DNA of 64,000 nucleotides. Origin: Macropodus opercularis. Taxonomy: Eukaryota; Chordata; Actinopteri; Anabantiformes; Osphronemidae. Numbering within the stretch: the stretch's first letter is position 1; each line of letters begins with the position of its first letter. Where the stretch lies: the NCBI GenBank assembly GCA_030770545.1, contig CM061099.1:625001-689000 (forward strand), in the 5' to 3' direction. Below are positions 20,567 through 31,460 of the stretch, piece after piece. A program made the translations under genes and the position numbers. The notes beneath the pieces are model-generated. The model made no database searches. It saw nothing but the letters and a program-made list of their open reading frames with translations, and was not told the DNA's origin.

Positions 20567-23500
20567 ATGGAGAGGCTGAGGATAGGAAGCTTAAACATGA
20601 ACGGTGGGAGGGATGAGGATAAAAGAGCTGCTGTCTTTGAGATGTGTAAAGCCAAAAACTTAGATGTGCTCTTCTTACAGGAGACACATAGCACAAGAGA
20701 CAACGAGGTTGACTGGGGCATGGAGTGGGCAGGTCAGGCCTTTCTGAGCCACGCCACCAACCTCAGTGCAGGCGTAGCAACTCTCCTTTCACCAAACCTA
20801 GAGTTACGCGATGTTTCCTCAGTCGAAATAGAGCAGGGAAGGATGCAAATAATAGAAGCAAGAATCAGGGATGTACACCTCGCTCTTATCAATGTATATG
20901 CGTACAACACCGGCGCTGGTCGCTTAGATCAATTCCATAAACTGTCAGATCAACTAAAACAACTGGACAGCAGCTCTGTTCTACTTATGGGGGGAGACTG
21001 GAACTGCACTACATGTGCTGCAGTAGATAGAAACTCAACCGAACCACACGCACCATCAGCTTCCCTCCTGTCTAGAGTCACTGCAGAGAACGACCTAGTT
21101 GACGTCTGGAGAAAACTAAACCCACAAGTTAGGCAGTCCACATGGGTCAAAAGCACAGAAGGCAACATCAGAGCAGCCCGGTTAGACAGGATTTACCTGA
21201 ACAAAACACACCATAACCCATTAATGAAGTCTACAATCTTTCCAATTGGCTTTTCTGATCACCATCTAATAACAGCAGACCTCTCTCTGTTCATACGTCA
21301 CCAGCGATGTCCCTACTGGCGGTTTAACGTACGCCTTACGCAGGATAAAACTTTCTGTCAAGCCTTCACTGTCTTCTGGAGTCAGTGGAGATTAAGGCAG
21401 AATGATTTTGAACATCTCACTCTGTGGTGGGAGGTGGGAAAAAAACAAATACAAATCTTTTGTCAGCAGTACTCAAAACATAAAACAGAGACCGAGAGAA
21501 ACCAGACAGAGAGGTTAGAGAGAGACATTTGGGTCCTTGAAGAAGACATAATTAATAATAATAACAGCTGCAACCGGAGACTTCTAGCAAACAAAAAGGA
21601 AGCACTGGGTAAATTCATGCATGAAAAAGCAAAAGGAGCATTAGTACGAAACAGAATCTCTAGGATAGCAGATATAGACGCCCCTACATCATTCTTTTTT
21701 AAGTTGGAGAAAAGAGTGCGGGACAGCAACTTAATGATGCACCTGAAGTCTCCAGATGGGTCCATCACAACCAGACCATCAGACATGAGGAGACTGGCAA
21801 TAGATTTTTACTCTGGGCTCTTTAATGCTGAAAACTGTGACTCTGACCACATGGAGGAGATCCTACAGGGACTACCGCGACTAGGAGAGAACCAGTCGGC
21901 TTCCCTAGAAAACACCATCACCCTCGCTGAGATGTCAACAGCAGTCCAACAGCTGAACTGTGGCCGTTCCTCGGGAGTAGATGGGCTTCCCTCTGAATTC
22001 TACAAATGCTTCTGGGCCGTAATAGGGGAGGACATGTTCCAGGTGTTCTCAGGCTGCCTGGAGTCAGGTTCCCTACCCTTAAGCTGCACAAGGGCCGTGC
22101 TGACCCTCCTGCCGAAGAAGGGAGATCTTGGACTCTTAAAAAACTGGAGGCCGGTCTCACTGCTATGTACAGACTACAAAATAGTAGCCAAATGTTTATC
22201 CAACAGACTGAAAGCATGCATGGACACCATTGTAAATAACAACCAAACATATTGTATTCCTGGCCGTACAATTATGGACAATTTGTTTCTGTTACGTGAC
22301 ATTATTGACCTGTCAAACCGACATAACTTAGATGTGGGAATTCTTTCAATTGACCAACAAAAAGCCTTTGATCGGGTAGATCATAATTATCTGTTTAGTG
22401 CACTGGGCGCGTTTGGTTTTGGGAAACAATTTATTTCATGGACGAAACTTCTGTACCGAGAGGCCACTGTACTGCTAAAGGTGGGAGGTGGACTCAGCAG
22501 ACCTGTCCCAGTTCGTAGAGGCATCAGGCAGGGATGCCCTTTGTCTGGGATGCTGTATGCTCTGGCTATAGAACCACTACTGCATCATCTCAGAAGAAAC
22601 CTCACAGGGCTTAACATAGCCGCAGGAATCTCACCTCAGGTCAGTCTGTCGGCTTACGCAGATGATGTCACGGTATTTATAACTGGACAAAGTGACATTC
22701 ATGCTCTTGAACAAACCTTAGCGTTATATGAACGCGCTTCATCTGCAAAAGTAAATTGGGAGAAGTGTGAGGGTCTTCTCCTGGGGGAGTGGAAACATGC
22801 TCACCAACCAGCATTACCAGTAGGGCTGCAGTGGAATAGAGATGGAATTAAATGTCTTGGTGTGTTTTTGGGAAATGACAATTTCCAAAAGAAAAACTGG
22901 GAGGGGCTGATTGAAAAAGTTAGTGCCCGATTGTCTAGATGGACGTGGGTCCGCCCCCAGCTGTCTTACAGGGGGAGGGTTTTGGTTGCTAACAATCTGA
23001 TCGCCTCCATGCTGTGGCACCGATTTACAGTGATTGACCCCCCGGACACGCTAGTAAGGGAAGTGCAGAAAAGGCTGCTGAACTTCTTCTGGGATGGGGC
23101 TCACTGGACAAGGTCTGCCGTACTCTATCTGCCAGTGGCGGAAGGAGGGCAAGGACTCATTGACATCAGGAGTCGTATAGCAGCCTTTCGTCTGCAGACT
23201 GCGCAGCGTCTATTATACCATGCGCCACAGGCGTGGACAGAAACGGCAGCAGCACTGCTTCGCAAAATCATGAACTTAAGCTGTGATAAACACTTGTTTT
23301 TACTAGACTTGAACGGCTTGGACATCTCGCAGACCTCATGCTTTTACGGATCTGTCCTTCGTACGTGGAGCACGGTGTTTAGGGTAAAAAGAGACTGTTC
23401 GCAGTTCTATGGCGGAGTTGGAGAAGAACCCCTCTTCTTCAACCCACTAGTACAGTGCAGGAGTTTCCAGTCAGGCACTGTGCAAAAGACACTGATATCA

Positions 23501-24454
23501 GCAGGGCTGACGAAGTTGGCAGATCTGAGAACAGCAGGACAATGGAAAACCACTGCCACACTAAGCCGAGAAACCAACATAAAGTCCCTGCGTTTTCTGG
23601 AGAAGTTGATCGAGGAAGTGATGGCTGGCCTTCCCAGTCTCTTCAGGGAGGCCTTAGGAGCACGGTGCGTGGATGAACAGTGGGCGGCGTGGCCTCCTTT
23701 TCCATCCCTGGACATTAGTGCAGCGGTCGGAGAACAAGAAGATGACAGTGGGGCCTTGCTGTCTTTTCGAACACCTGAGTTGTCCGATTTCTCCACCACA
23801 TCAAAGAAGGCTCTCTATATGACCACCGTCAAGGTCCTCAATAAAACGTCTTTAGCTGGGGTCCAGGAGTCAAAATGGTCGGGAGTGTTGGCACCAGGAT
23901 CCTCACCCAGAGGCAGCTGGAGGTCCCTGTACAAGCCTCCCATAGAAAAACGCACTGCTGACCTGCAGTGGAGGATTGTGCACGGAGCCGTGGCTACAAA
24001 CAGACATGTGGCACATTTAGACCAGCGGGTGGGAGGTGAGTGTGCTTTTTGTGCAGCTCAAGAGAACCTGCAGCACCTTTGGCTTAGCTGTCCCAGACTG
24101 ACTCCCCTCCTCTCCCTGCTGCAGCAGTGGCTTCAAGGGATGGAACAAACACTAGATAGTAGCCTGTTCATACTCGGACCAAAATATAGCGTTTCACAGC
24201 GTCAGCGCGTCTGCTTAACAAACTTCTTAATAGGCCAAGCAAAAATGAGCATCTGGCTCACGAGGCGGAACAAAATGAAGGGAACTGGATGTCCAGACGC
24301 TGAGGCCATGTTTAGAGGTTTGGTGGCGGCTCGGCTCAAAGTAGAATTTGCTTATCACACAATGATTTCTGACTTGGACAGTTTCATATCTTTTTGGGGA
24401 CACGAAGATATTTTGTGCTGTGTTTTTCAAGGCTCGCTCGTGCTTAAGTTTTAA
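20567..24454 (+). CDS. LINE copy 2 ORF2, endonuclease/reverse transcriptase
   Basis: 1295 residues. APE endonuclease with Glu39 in QETH, GGDWN and the usual SDHH (copy 1 has TDHH). Reverse transcriptase with LLPKKGD, NWRPVSLL, Asp602 in AFDRVDH, RGIRQGCPLSG and YADD at 697-700. C-terminal C-x2-C-x7-H-x4-C knuckle from Cys1159. Start at MERLRIGSLN by alignment with copy 1; the frame is also open from the overlapping ATG at 20483, which would add 28 residues ending in a hydrophobic run. No stop, frameshift or lost catalytic residue seen. Confidence 0.95.
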   Translation: MERLRIGSLNMNGGRDEDKRAAVFEMCKAKNLDVLFLQETHSTRDNEVDWGMEWAGQAFLSHATNLSAGVATLLSPNLELRDVSSVEIEQGRMQIIEARIRDVHLALINVYAYNTGAGRLDQFHKLSDQLKQLDSSSVLLMGGDWNCTTCAAVDRNSTEPHAPSASLLSRVTAENDLVDVWRKLNPQVRQSTWVKSTEGNIRAARLDRIYLNKTHHNPLMKSTIFPIGFSDHHLITADLSLFIRHQRCPYWRFNVRLTQDKTFCQAFTVFWSQWRLRQNDFEHLTLWWEVGKKQIQIFCQQYSKHKTETERNQTERLERDIWVLEEDIINNNNSCNRRLLANKKEALGKFMHEKAKGALVRNRISRIADIDAPTSFFFKLEKRVRDSNLMMHLKSPDGSITTRPSDMRRLAIDFYSGLFNAENCDSDHMEEILQGLPRLGENQSASLENTITLAEMSTAVQQLNCGRSSGVDGLPSEFYKCFWAVIGEDMFQVFSGCLESGSLPLSCTRAVLTLLPKKGDLGLLKNWRPVSLLCTDYKIVAKCLSNRLKACMDTIVNNNQTYCIPGRTIMDNLFLLRDIIDLSNRHNLDVGILSIDQQKAFDRVDHNYLFSALGAFGFGKQFISWTKLLYREATVLLKVGGGLSRPVPVRRGIRQGCPLSGMLYALAIEPLLHHLRRNLTGLNIAAGISPQVSLSAYADDVTVFITGQSDIHALEQTLALYERASSAKVNWEKCEGLLLGEWKHAHQPALPVGLQWNRDGIKCLGVFLGNDNFQKKNWEGLIEKVSARLSRWTWVRPQLSYRGRVLVANNLIASMLWHRFTVIDPPDTLVREVQKRLLNFFWDGAHWTRSAVLYLPVAEGGQGLIDIRSRIAAFRLQTAQRLLYHAPQAWTETAAALLRKIMNLSCDKHLFLLDLNGLDISQTSCFYGSVLRTWSTVFRVKRDCSQFYGGVGEEPLFFNPLVQCRSFQSGTVQKTLISAGLTKLADLRTAGQWKTTATLSRETNIKSLRFLEKLIEEVMAGLPSLFREALGARCVDEQWAAWPPFPSLDISAAVGEQEDDSGALLSFRTPELSDFSTTSKKALYMTTVKVLNKTSLAGVQESKWSGVLAPGSSPRGSWRSLYKPPIEKRTADLQWRIVHGAVATNRHVAHLDQRVGGECAFCAAQENLQHLWLSCPRLTPLLSLLQQWLQGMEQTLDSSLFILGPKYSVSQRQRVCLTNFLIGQAKMSIWLTRRNKMKGTGCPDAEAMFRGLVAARLKVEFAYHTMISDLDSFISFWGHEDILCCVFQGSLVLKF

Positions 24455-24572
24455 TTTTTTTTTTGTTTTTTTGAAGGTTTTCCTGACGGTTTGTGGTTTT
24501 TTGTTTGTTGAAGGGTTTTTTGGTTTTGTGTCTGTAAATAATTGTTTTTAGAAATAAAGGTCACGTTAAAGG
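24455..24572 (+). terminator. LINE copy 2 3' UTR and polyadenylation signal
   Basis: T- and G-rich 118-nt 3' UTR with AATAAA at 24553-24558, ending 14 nt later against the TC tract. No poly(A) tail. Confidence 0.7.
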
Positions 24573-24631
24573 TCTCTCTCTCTCTCCATCTCCATCTCTC
24601 TCTCTCTCTCTCTCCATCTCTCTCTCTCTCT

Positions 24632-24662
<31 letters not shown>

Positions 24663-24671
24663 CATCTCGCT

Positions 24672-24734
<63 letters not shown>

Positions 24735-24767
24735 CATCTCTCTCTCTCTCTCTCTCTCCATCTCGCT

Positions 24768-24806
<39 letters not shown>

Positions 24807-24857
24807 TCTCTCTCCATCTCTCTCTCTCTCTCCATCTCGCTCTCTCCATCTCTCTCT

Positions 24858-24888
<31 letters not shown>

Positions 24889-24933
24889 CATCTCTCTCTC
24901 CATCTCTCTCTCTCTCTCCTCATCCCTCTCTCT
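24573..24933. repeat. (TC)n microsatellite, block 3
   Basis: The longest of the three TC blocks, with repeated CCATCTCGCTCTCTCCATC interruptions. It yields long Ser/Leu- or Arg/Glu-rich open frames on both strands that are repeat artefacts. It is the 3' flank of copy 2. Confidence 0.95.
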
Positions 24934-26327
24934 CCCTGGATGCACTCACTCGCCCAAGGACTCATGTCAAACAGAGAGGAGCTGAAATCAAAGGTTGTCT
25001 TTGTCCCCTTAGGATTCAGGATCAGAGGGGTCGAGTCAGGAAAAGGCAAAATGAGACAAGAAGATGAGCGGAGGAGAAGATTGTTTTGGGGAAGGATTAG
25101 CCAAACTGCAGCAGGGCACAGGGTTAGATGAAAGGAAAAGCATGAAGGGGAAGAGGAGTCAGAGGAGAGGGGAGGACAAAACTACAGCATCCAGCCAAGA
25201 GCCCAAAGAAAGTGAAAGTGTCGCCTGCTCTTGGCCTTTTATTTGTGCGTCTAGCTCCTGGGTGACGGGATGACACCACAGCAGAGCAGGAAAAAGAAGA
25301 GGTCTGAGCTACGAGAGTTGTTAAAGCCAACGTCGACTAAAGGAAGGGAGACCGAAAACTGAATAACTAAAGGATTCACAAATAAACAACGACCGTCTGT
25401 GCAGGAAACCGTTGTAGTTTGGATTCTGTGACTTAACTGCTTCTATACTAATCAACCCACTAACTTGTCAGCACTGGACTCTGAGCCTAGATTTCCAAAA
25501 ATACTACTGAGGCTTTGATGTATTAGATCCTATCACCTCACCTGGTCTGAAGGAAAATCACCAGCCTGTCTGCTTCACAAGCAAGTTGGTCAAACTATGA
25601 ACGGAGCACAGAGAAATGACTGAAGCCATATTTACCATCCAACACTGAATTCAAACAAACTCATTCCCACATTAACGGTTCTGTGAGCCAGAGCGTAGTT
25701 GGCAGCCGGATCGTTTCCACTTGGCAGGACCTTCTTCGTCCCAGCCAGAATGTTAAAGGTCGAGAGACGGGGAGATGTTTACGGCATCATATACCAGCTC
25801 AGACTCCAGATCCAGGCTGCTGCTCCATCAGGCTGCGAGGCCGAGGGATCTGACAACAGCAGTTCACATACGAGGCAGAAGACTCGTGTTTTCAGTAGGA
25901 GAACTGTGTGATGCACGAATGAATCAGCCAAGAAAGAAAAGAAAGCAAAGCCCTGTAAGGAGACAACGTCAGGTTCTCACCTCAGGCCACAGAAAATAAG
26001 AAGCTTCCCTGAATTAGGCCGTAAAGCCTCCATGACACCAGGAACGACGCACTGGTAACCATCCGAGGTGAAAGACTCGAGGCCCCACTGGCGCCGCTTC
26101 AGGAGCTGGACACCGACACAGCAGCGTCACGACGATGAGCCGAACACGCTGCTTTTCAGACGGACCCAAATAATTTGGGCTTCTTTGCATTTAGCCTCAA
26201 CAGGAACATGAAACTAGGAGCTTTGGGAGGAGACCAGAATCTGCCAGCGAGTCTATTAGCAGTTAAAAATCCCGATGTCCCTCCGTTCTCCTTGAACTGT
26301 ATTGGACAGCAGAGACTGTATCTCAGC
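24934..26327. other. Unassigned sequence
   Basis: No gene, RNA or named repeat recognised. A small 7-bp inverted repeat CCCAAATAATTTGGG lies near 26165. Confidence 0.45.
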
Positions 26328-26402
26328 GTTCATCGTATTGAGCCCGTCCTGGTTTCAGCCGGACTGTCCAGCTGCAACCAGGACGGGCTCAATACGATGG
26401 AT
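26328..26402. repeat. Near-perfect 69-nt palindrome
   Basis: Arms 26331-26354 and 26376-26399 are perfectly complementary over 24 nt. Pairing continues inward with one mismatch, 4 pairs, one mismatch and 4 pairs to a single central T at 26365, so 32 of 34 pairs match. Outward pairing stops within 3 nt. No flanking duplication was noticed. It could be a foldback insertion or a hairpin RNA gene; neither can be shown here. Confidence 0.95.
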
Positions 26403-29400
26403 TCCCGTTGGTTTCTGCCGCCCAGACGAACGACACCGGAGAGTTTAGAAAATAGCTTATTGACGACCCGAGGTCTCCGAGCCGGGCCCTTTCACGGACA
26501 CGGGCCTAAGCAGGCACAGACTGGGCCTGCGGACCCGGAGCCCGGCAGGCAGGTGGATTTCTGTCCACTGGTCGGTCCAGTCACTGGAGACACACTGTAA
26601 CACTTGGACACTTTACTCAAGCTGCTCCTCGCTCTTACTGCGGATACTTGCATCCCTGTACTTGTCTTCTCCTCTTTCTGCCTATGAATAATTGTGGTGT
26701 TTATTCATTAATACTGATGCAGGGACCCTGAGGTGCTCTGAATACCATCTGTATCATAAATATGAATCTAGCGTCAGATTTGTCGTTTGTGACTTAACTA
26801 CAGACTAAATCAGAGCAGAGACTTTTCTGCAGACGGGCGACGGGTGTGACTCCGGTACGAACCCGCAGCAGGACAGAGGAGCAGATCAATCTTCTGAAAA
26901 GCCGAATTACATTTCACACAGTGTGCGATTAAGAAGCAGAGGTAACGTTTAGTTCCCTGTCGCTGGTTTCCATCTTCTGCCATATGTGTCACAGTGATCT
27001 TCACACCACGTCATCATCTGAGCCTGTAGGTCACCACAGCGTTTCTGTCTTTGAATCCTTGAGACCTACACAAAACACGGAGTGTGGGAACAAAGACGCT
27101 GTGGTTGTCTGAGCTCCTGCATAATGTGCTAAAACACGGGAACAAACACCAACGGAGTCGTGGAAATGGACCCGAGCTGCAGACGGCGCTGAAGAATAAT
27201 CTGCTGGTTGAGAATCTTCAAGTTCCATGTGTCCAACATGACCCATCATCCCAAAGTGAAACCTGAAGGTCCAGACTCTGTTTGTCTGGATCATATGAAC
27301 TGAGAGATGAAGGAACAGACTCCACGGAGCAGAGGACTCGTTTGTAGCAGCTGTCACAGGTAAAACGAATAAACCTGCCTCACAGGTTCAGAAGGTTGTT
27401 AACAGGTCTGTGACTCCTGGATCCGTCCTCCTACTCACTGACAGGCAGACGAAGACGCAACAGACAAGGTCACTAATGAAGCCATTTGTCATCAGACTTG
27501 TTGAGCGTATGATTCAGAAGATCAGCTGCTGCAGATTCATGGGCGCGTGAAGCCGTAGTTATCAGTGAGTCTCCTCATTACGTCAGAAGGTCAGTCAGAC
27601 CCGCCGGAGCCACGCGAACCCAGACAGACGTAAATGGGTCCCCAGCCCCACACGCCGCCGACGGCTGCTACTGCTGCTCACGTCCAACTAATCCGCTTCT
27701 GATGAGGAGCTGCAGGAGAAAAGGGAGCAAAGTTACTGCTCAGCAGCAGAGACGAAGGGAAATAATCTACATGTTGCCCATGAACCACATTCTCTGTTGA
27801 GAAGCTAAATTAGAAACAAAGTGACTTTACAGACACATGTGCATTAACCAGGCTCAGCTCCACTTAGCAGCTGACAGAGGCCGGTAAGCAGGTGAACCAG
27901 AGTAAATGCTGATCCGACGCCGATGCTGCTCCCTCACAGCGTAAATGCTACAGTGTTTGCTTGCTGGGTTTGAACTAAGGCTGCTCTGCTCTGCTCTGGT
28001 CTAAAACTAGGCCACGCGTGTGTGGAGACGCGCTAACGAGCTGCCCAGAGGTCAAAAGAGAAACTCGCTGTGAAAGAAAGTGGCAGAGGAGCCAAACATC
28101 ACGATGTTTACTGTGAATAGACAACAGATGTTCATTTCAGTAATGTCATTGCATTGTCACTTAAACCAGGGCAGCCTGCTGACTAATTAGCCAGCATTTT
28201 ACTCACTGGGGCTTTGAGAGATGTTTGGAAATCTTGGCCGAGTCACAGACTTGTTCTACCAGGAGGGATGTCACAGCCAGGCTGCGACTAAGCGATGCTG
28301 GCACGGCATCAAGAAATGTGGGTATGTGTCATAGAAAACCCTGAATGGCCTCCAGCCCTGGAAGGAAACTTCAGGGGGGGCGTGGCCCAGGCTGTGGCTG
28401 GAAGCCCCTCCTCCCCTGACCTTGGTGGTGTGAGTATTCTCTGAGGAAGCCTGTAGTCTTCACCGGTAGGAGCAACTAGATGTGCAGCTGAAGGTACAGT
28501 AACGGCAACGAGAGTCCAGCTGCGGTTCACGCTTGCATGTCACCAGACCAGGGAGTCAGTTACTATGACGACAAGCGTCTGACTCTGTTTCCAGGACTGT
28601 GGCCTCTATAATAAGTCAGGAACCACTGGGACGCTGCCTAGTGTGAGTCAAGCGTTTCCAGCAGCACATCAGCCGCTTGTTTCGGTGTCGTGGTTAGTAA
28701 AAGAACCACAACAACCAAAAGCTCAGCACGAGGTAAATTAGTCTCCTCACCTGCTTATACCAACCCCGTGGAGGCAGCATCAGGCTACGGGGCTTCCCAG
28801 CACATACGTGATGAGCAGCTAAGACATGGACTGACCGACTACCTGACAACTTCCAGAAATGTTGGCTTTTGTTTCGTAAATGGTTTAGAAAAGCTTTTAA
28901 ATCCAGCTTGACTCATGATGGTTGTTGAATATTGACCAGCTTCCAGAACTGAGGGAAAATGAATGTTGCGCCATTTAAACCCTCGTAAACCACGTGGAGG
29001 GTGGAGAGGTTGGTGTCATAGCAACCAGTTCAATCTCAACAGGATACTGCATGTGTTTAATTACTCCAGTTGCCAAATAAACCACTTTTGCAATTTGGTT
29101 CCACTTTAGTTTTGTAGCGTTTGGCCAATAAATGATCTTGTGTAGCAAGATTACAGAAACTATGAAATCCAGCTCAGGGTAGAGAAGTAAATATGATTTA
29201 GAAGACGCAGCATTTACTGCCTATCATGGGATGTTTCTGTCGCTCAACAGCATTAGGAACGAAATGTTGCACAGTGTTGTGACATTTAAAAGTCACTAAG
29301 GTCCTCGATGGATTAGAGATTGAGTAAAACAAAATCATTTGGAAGATTTGGATCAGTTTTGATTTGCACTATTGTTTGGTTTCATTTATTTCTTCCTTTT

Positions 29401-29513
29401 GTGTCACGTATTCAAATGGTCTCTCTGAAATGGAGAATTCTGCAGTGGCATGAACGTCTGCAGTACAAACTGTACAAGCTCCATGAGAAGCATGGGGTCA
29501 ACACTGGACAAGG
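26403..29513. other. Unassigned sequence
   Basis: No supported gene. Short open frames on both strands lack domains. The last 200 nt up to the hAT insertion contain an open frame (from 29320) of unknown nature. Confidence 0.45.
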
Positions 29514-30405
29514 CCCTAAACCAGCGGTCACTAACAGGCGGACCGCGGTCCGGATCCGGACCCAGAAGCTGTCCCATACGGACCCGGAGCTACAGACCAA
29601 ACGGAACGTTTTGATTCAGAATCTAGCGGAGCACTTGACTTTTAATCGGCGCGGCTATTGTGATCTTTACGGTAGTTATTTGGTGAAGGCCAATTGAATG
29701 TGCGTTAACCACGTGACTTCACTTAGCCAATCGATTCTGTGGATCACAGGCGCTAAATTTTGCGACTCAACAGCACCTGCAGCTAAAAGAAAGTTCGAGG
29801 TTGCAAAGGAATTAACAAACAAATACGTCGATAACAGTTGCGTGTAGCTAGCGACAACAAAGGGAGAGACAGACGATAGAAGCTACAAAAGTTCAAAAAC
29901 AGACACAAGGGTTGGATCAAACGGCCGCAGACAGACGATACCTCCCAGCAGTGAGTCCTGTACGTGGGTTAAATATATGAGGGGAAGAAGATGAGCCTCC
30001 AAAACTGTTCAGTTGTTAGGATATGTTCAGGTTTTTTACCAGTTAAATTGGTTGAGACTTTTGATTCAAGATGTAAAATATTTTTTTTATACCTTTCCGT
30101 TATTTCCTTTAAGTTAAGCTCTTATTTGAACATTTGTGTTCTTGCTTATTTTGAAAATCAGCCCTGCTTTTATTTCATGAATTAGATTACATTGTAAATA
30201 TATGTTCAGTTGGAGTTTCAGTTTGTCAAAAGGTTTTTGAATTGTACTGAATTAATTTGATTTGACAGTCAAGTACTGATTACATGCAGGCTACTTAATA
30301 TATCACAGCAAATAGTTAGACATTATAATCTTCTGGACCTTTGCTTCCAAAAAATGTGCGTAACCGGACCTCTTCAAATTTTAGTTGAATACCCCTGCCC
30401 TAAAC
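29514..30405. mobile_element. Non-autonomous hAT element with 8-bp target duplication
   Basis: The element proper is 29522-30397 (876 bp). It is flanked by perfect 8-bp duplications CCCTAAAC at 29514-29521 and 30398-30405, the length made by hAT transposases. Ends read CAGCGGTCACTAAC on the left and, reverse-complemented, CAGGGGTATTCAAC on the right, matching the CAGnGGTnnnnnAAC pattern of hAT-Charlie-like termini. The interior has no transposase frame, so movement would depend on an enzyme made elsewhere. Confidence 0.85.
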
Positions 30406-30931
30406 GCTCCACTCACACCCCGATTCACGTTTATCACATCCTGCACTGAGCAGAAACTTCTTTTCAGAGAGATCTGGACTGTTCTAGTTCAAATATCACC
30501 AGTGTCCTGTCTTTAAGTTAAACACATCATGTAATTAGACTCAAGCTCAGCAAGACTTTGTCTAATTAAAACCCAGAATTCCTCCAATTAAGAGGAACAA
30601 CGTGTCAGTCCTGCAGCTGTGGGTCCCCCAGAGTCAGCAGATACATGGCTTCACTGAGGTTATTAGATTTTTAAAGAAAATGTTTTTCTCTTCTAATTCC
30701 CGTTAACTGCTGAGTCAGGACAATTTGTAGGAAAAAGAGATTAAATGAATGTAATTTTAAAGCTGAGGAATATTAAACCGCCCACTGATCCAGCAGGTTC
30801 CTAAAGTCATCAACAACAAGTCAAATCTATACGACGAGTCCATCTGAACGTTGGGTTTAGGAACAGACTGGTTTAGGTTCTGCTGTTGACTGGTTCCTTT
30901 ACAGATAGACATTCCTGACAGTCTGTCAGTC
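30406..30931. other. Unassigned sequence
   Basis: AT-rich, non-coding, nothing recognised between the hAT element and the TTAG array. Confidence 0.45.
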
Positions 30932-31130
30932 ATTAGTTAGTTAGTCAGTCAGTCAACTAGTTAGTTAGTCAGTCAGTCAACTAGTTAGTTAGATAGTTAG
31001 TTAGTTAGTCAGTCAGTCAACTAGTTAGTTAGTCAGTCAGTCAACTAGTTAGTTAGATAGTTAGTTAGTCAGTCAGTCAACTAGTTAGTTAGATAGTTAG
31101 TTAGTCCGTCAGTTAGTTAGTTAGTCCGTC

Positions 31131-31164
<34 letters not shown>

Positions 31165-31460
31165 ATAGTTAGTTAGTTAGTCCGTCAGTTAGTTAGTTAG
31201 TTAGTTAGATAGTTAGTCAGTCAGTCAGTCAGTCAACTAGTTAGTTAGATAGTTAGTTAGTCCGTCAGTTAGTTAGTTAGTTAGATAGTTAGTTAGTCCG
31301 TCAGTTAGTTAGTTAGTTAGTTAGTTAGATAGTTAGTCAGTCAGTCAACTAGTTAGTTAGATAGTTAGTTAGTCAGTCAGTCAGTCAACTAGTTAGTTAG
31401 ATAGTTAGTTAGTCCGTCAGTTAGTTAGTTAGTCAGTTAGTCAATCAGTTAGTTAGTTTA
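30932..31460. repeat. (TTAG)n / (TCAG)n tetranucleotide array
   Basis: About 530 bp of TTAG units mixed with TCAG, TCCG and ATAG variants. They form a loose higher-order pattern in which GTCAGTCAACTAG is followed by TTAGTTAGATAG. It is not the vertebrate telomere repeat TTAGGG. Confidence 0.95.

Larger units (their letters stand above)
19091..24572 (+). mobile_element. Full-length Tx1-group (Kibi-like) LINE, copy 2
   Basis: A 5.5-kb element with the same plan as copy 1 and the same target, (TC)n on both sides, but a different family: proteins are only about half identical by eye and the UTRs differ except for the start. Both ORFs are intact. Ends: CCTCTGCG after the TC tract on the left, and AATAAAGGTCACGTTAAAG before GGTCTCTC on the right, without poly(A). 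It lies head-to-tail with copy 1, only ~145 bp of TC apart. Confidence 0.93.

Noticed and set aside
24451..25049. Ser/Leu-rich and Arg/Glu-rich proteins on both strands
   Set aside because: They are translations of (TC)n with CCATC interruptions; the same artefact arises near 11500 and 18900.
30932..31460. Interstitial telomere
   Set aside because: The unit is TTAG with TCAG variants, not TTAGGG.
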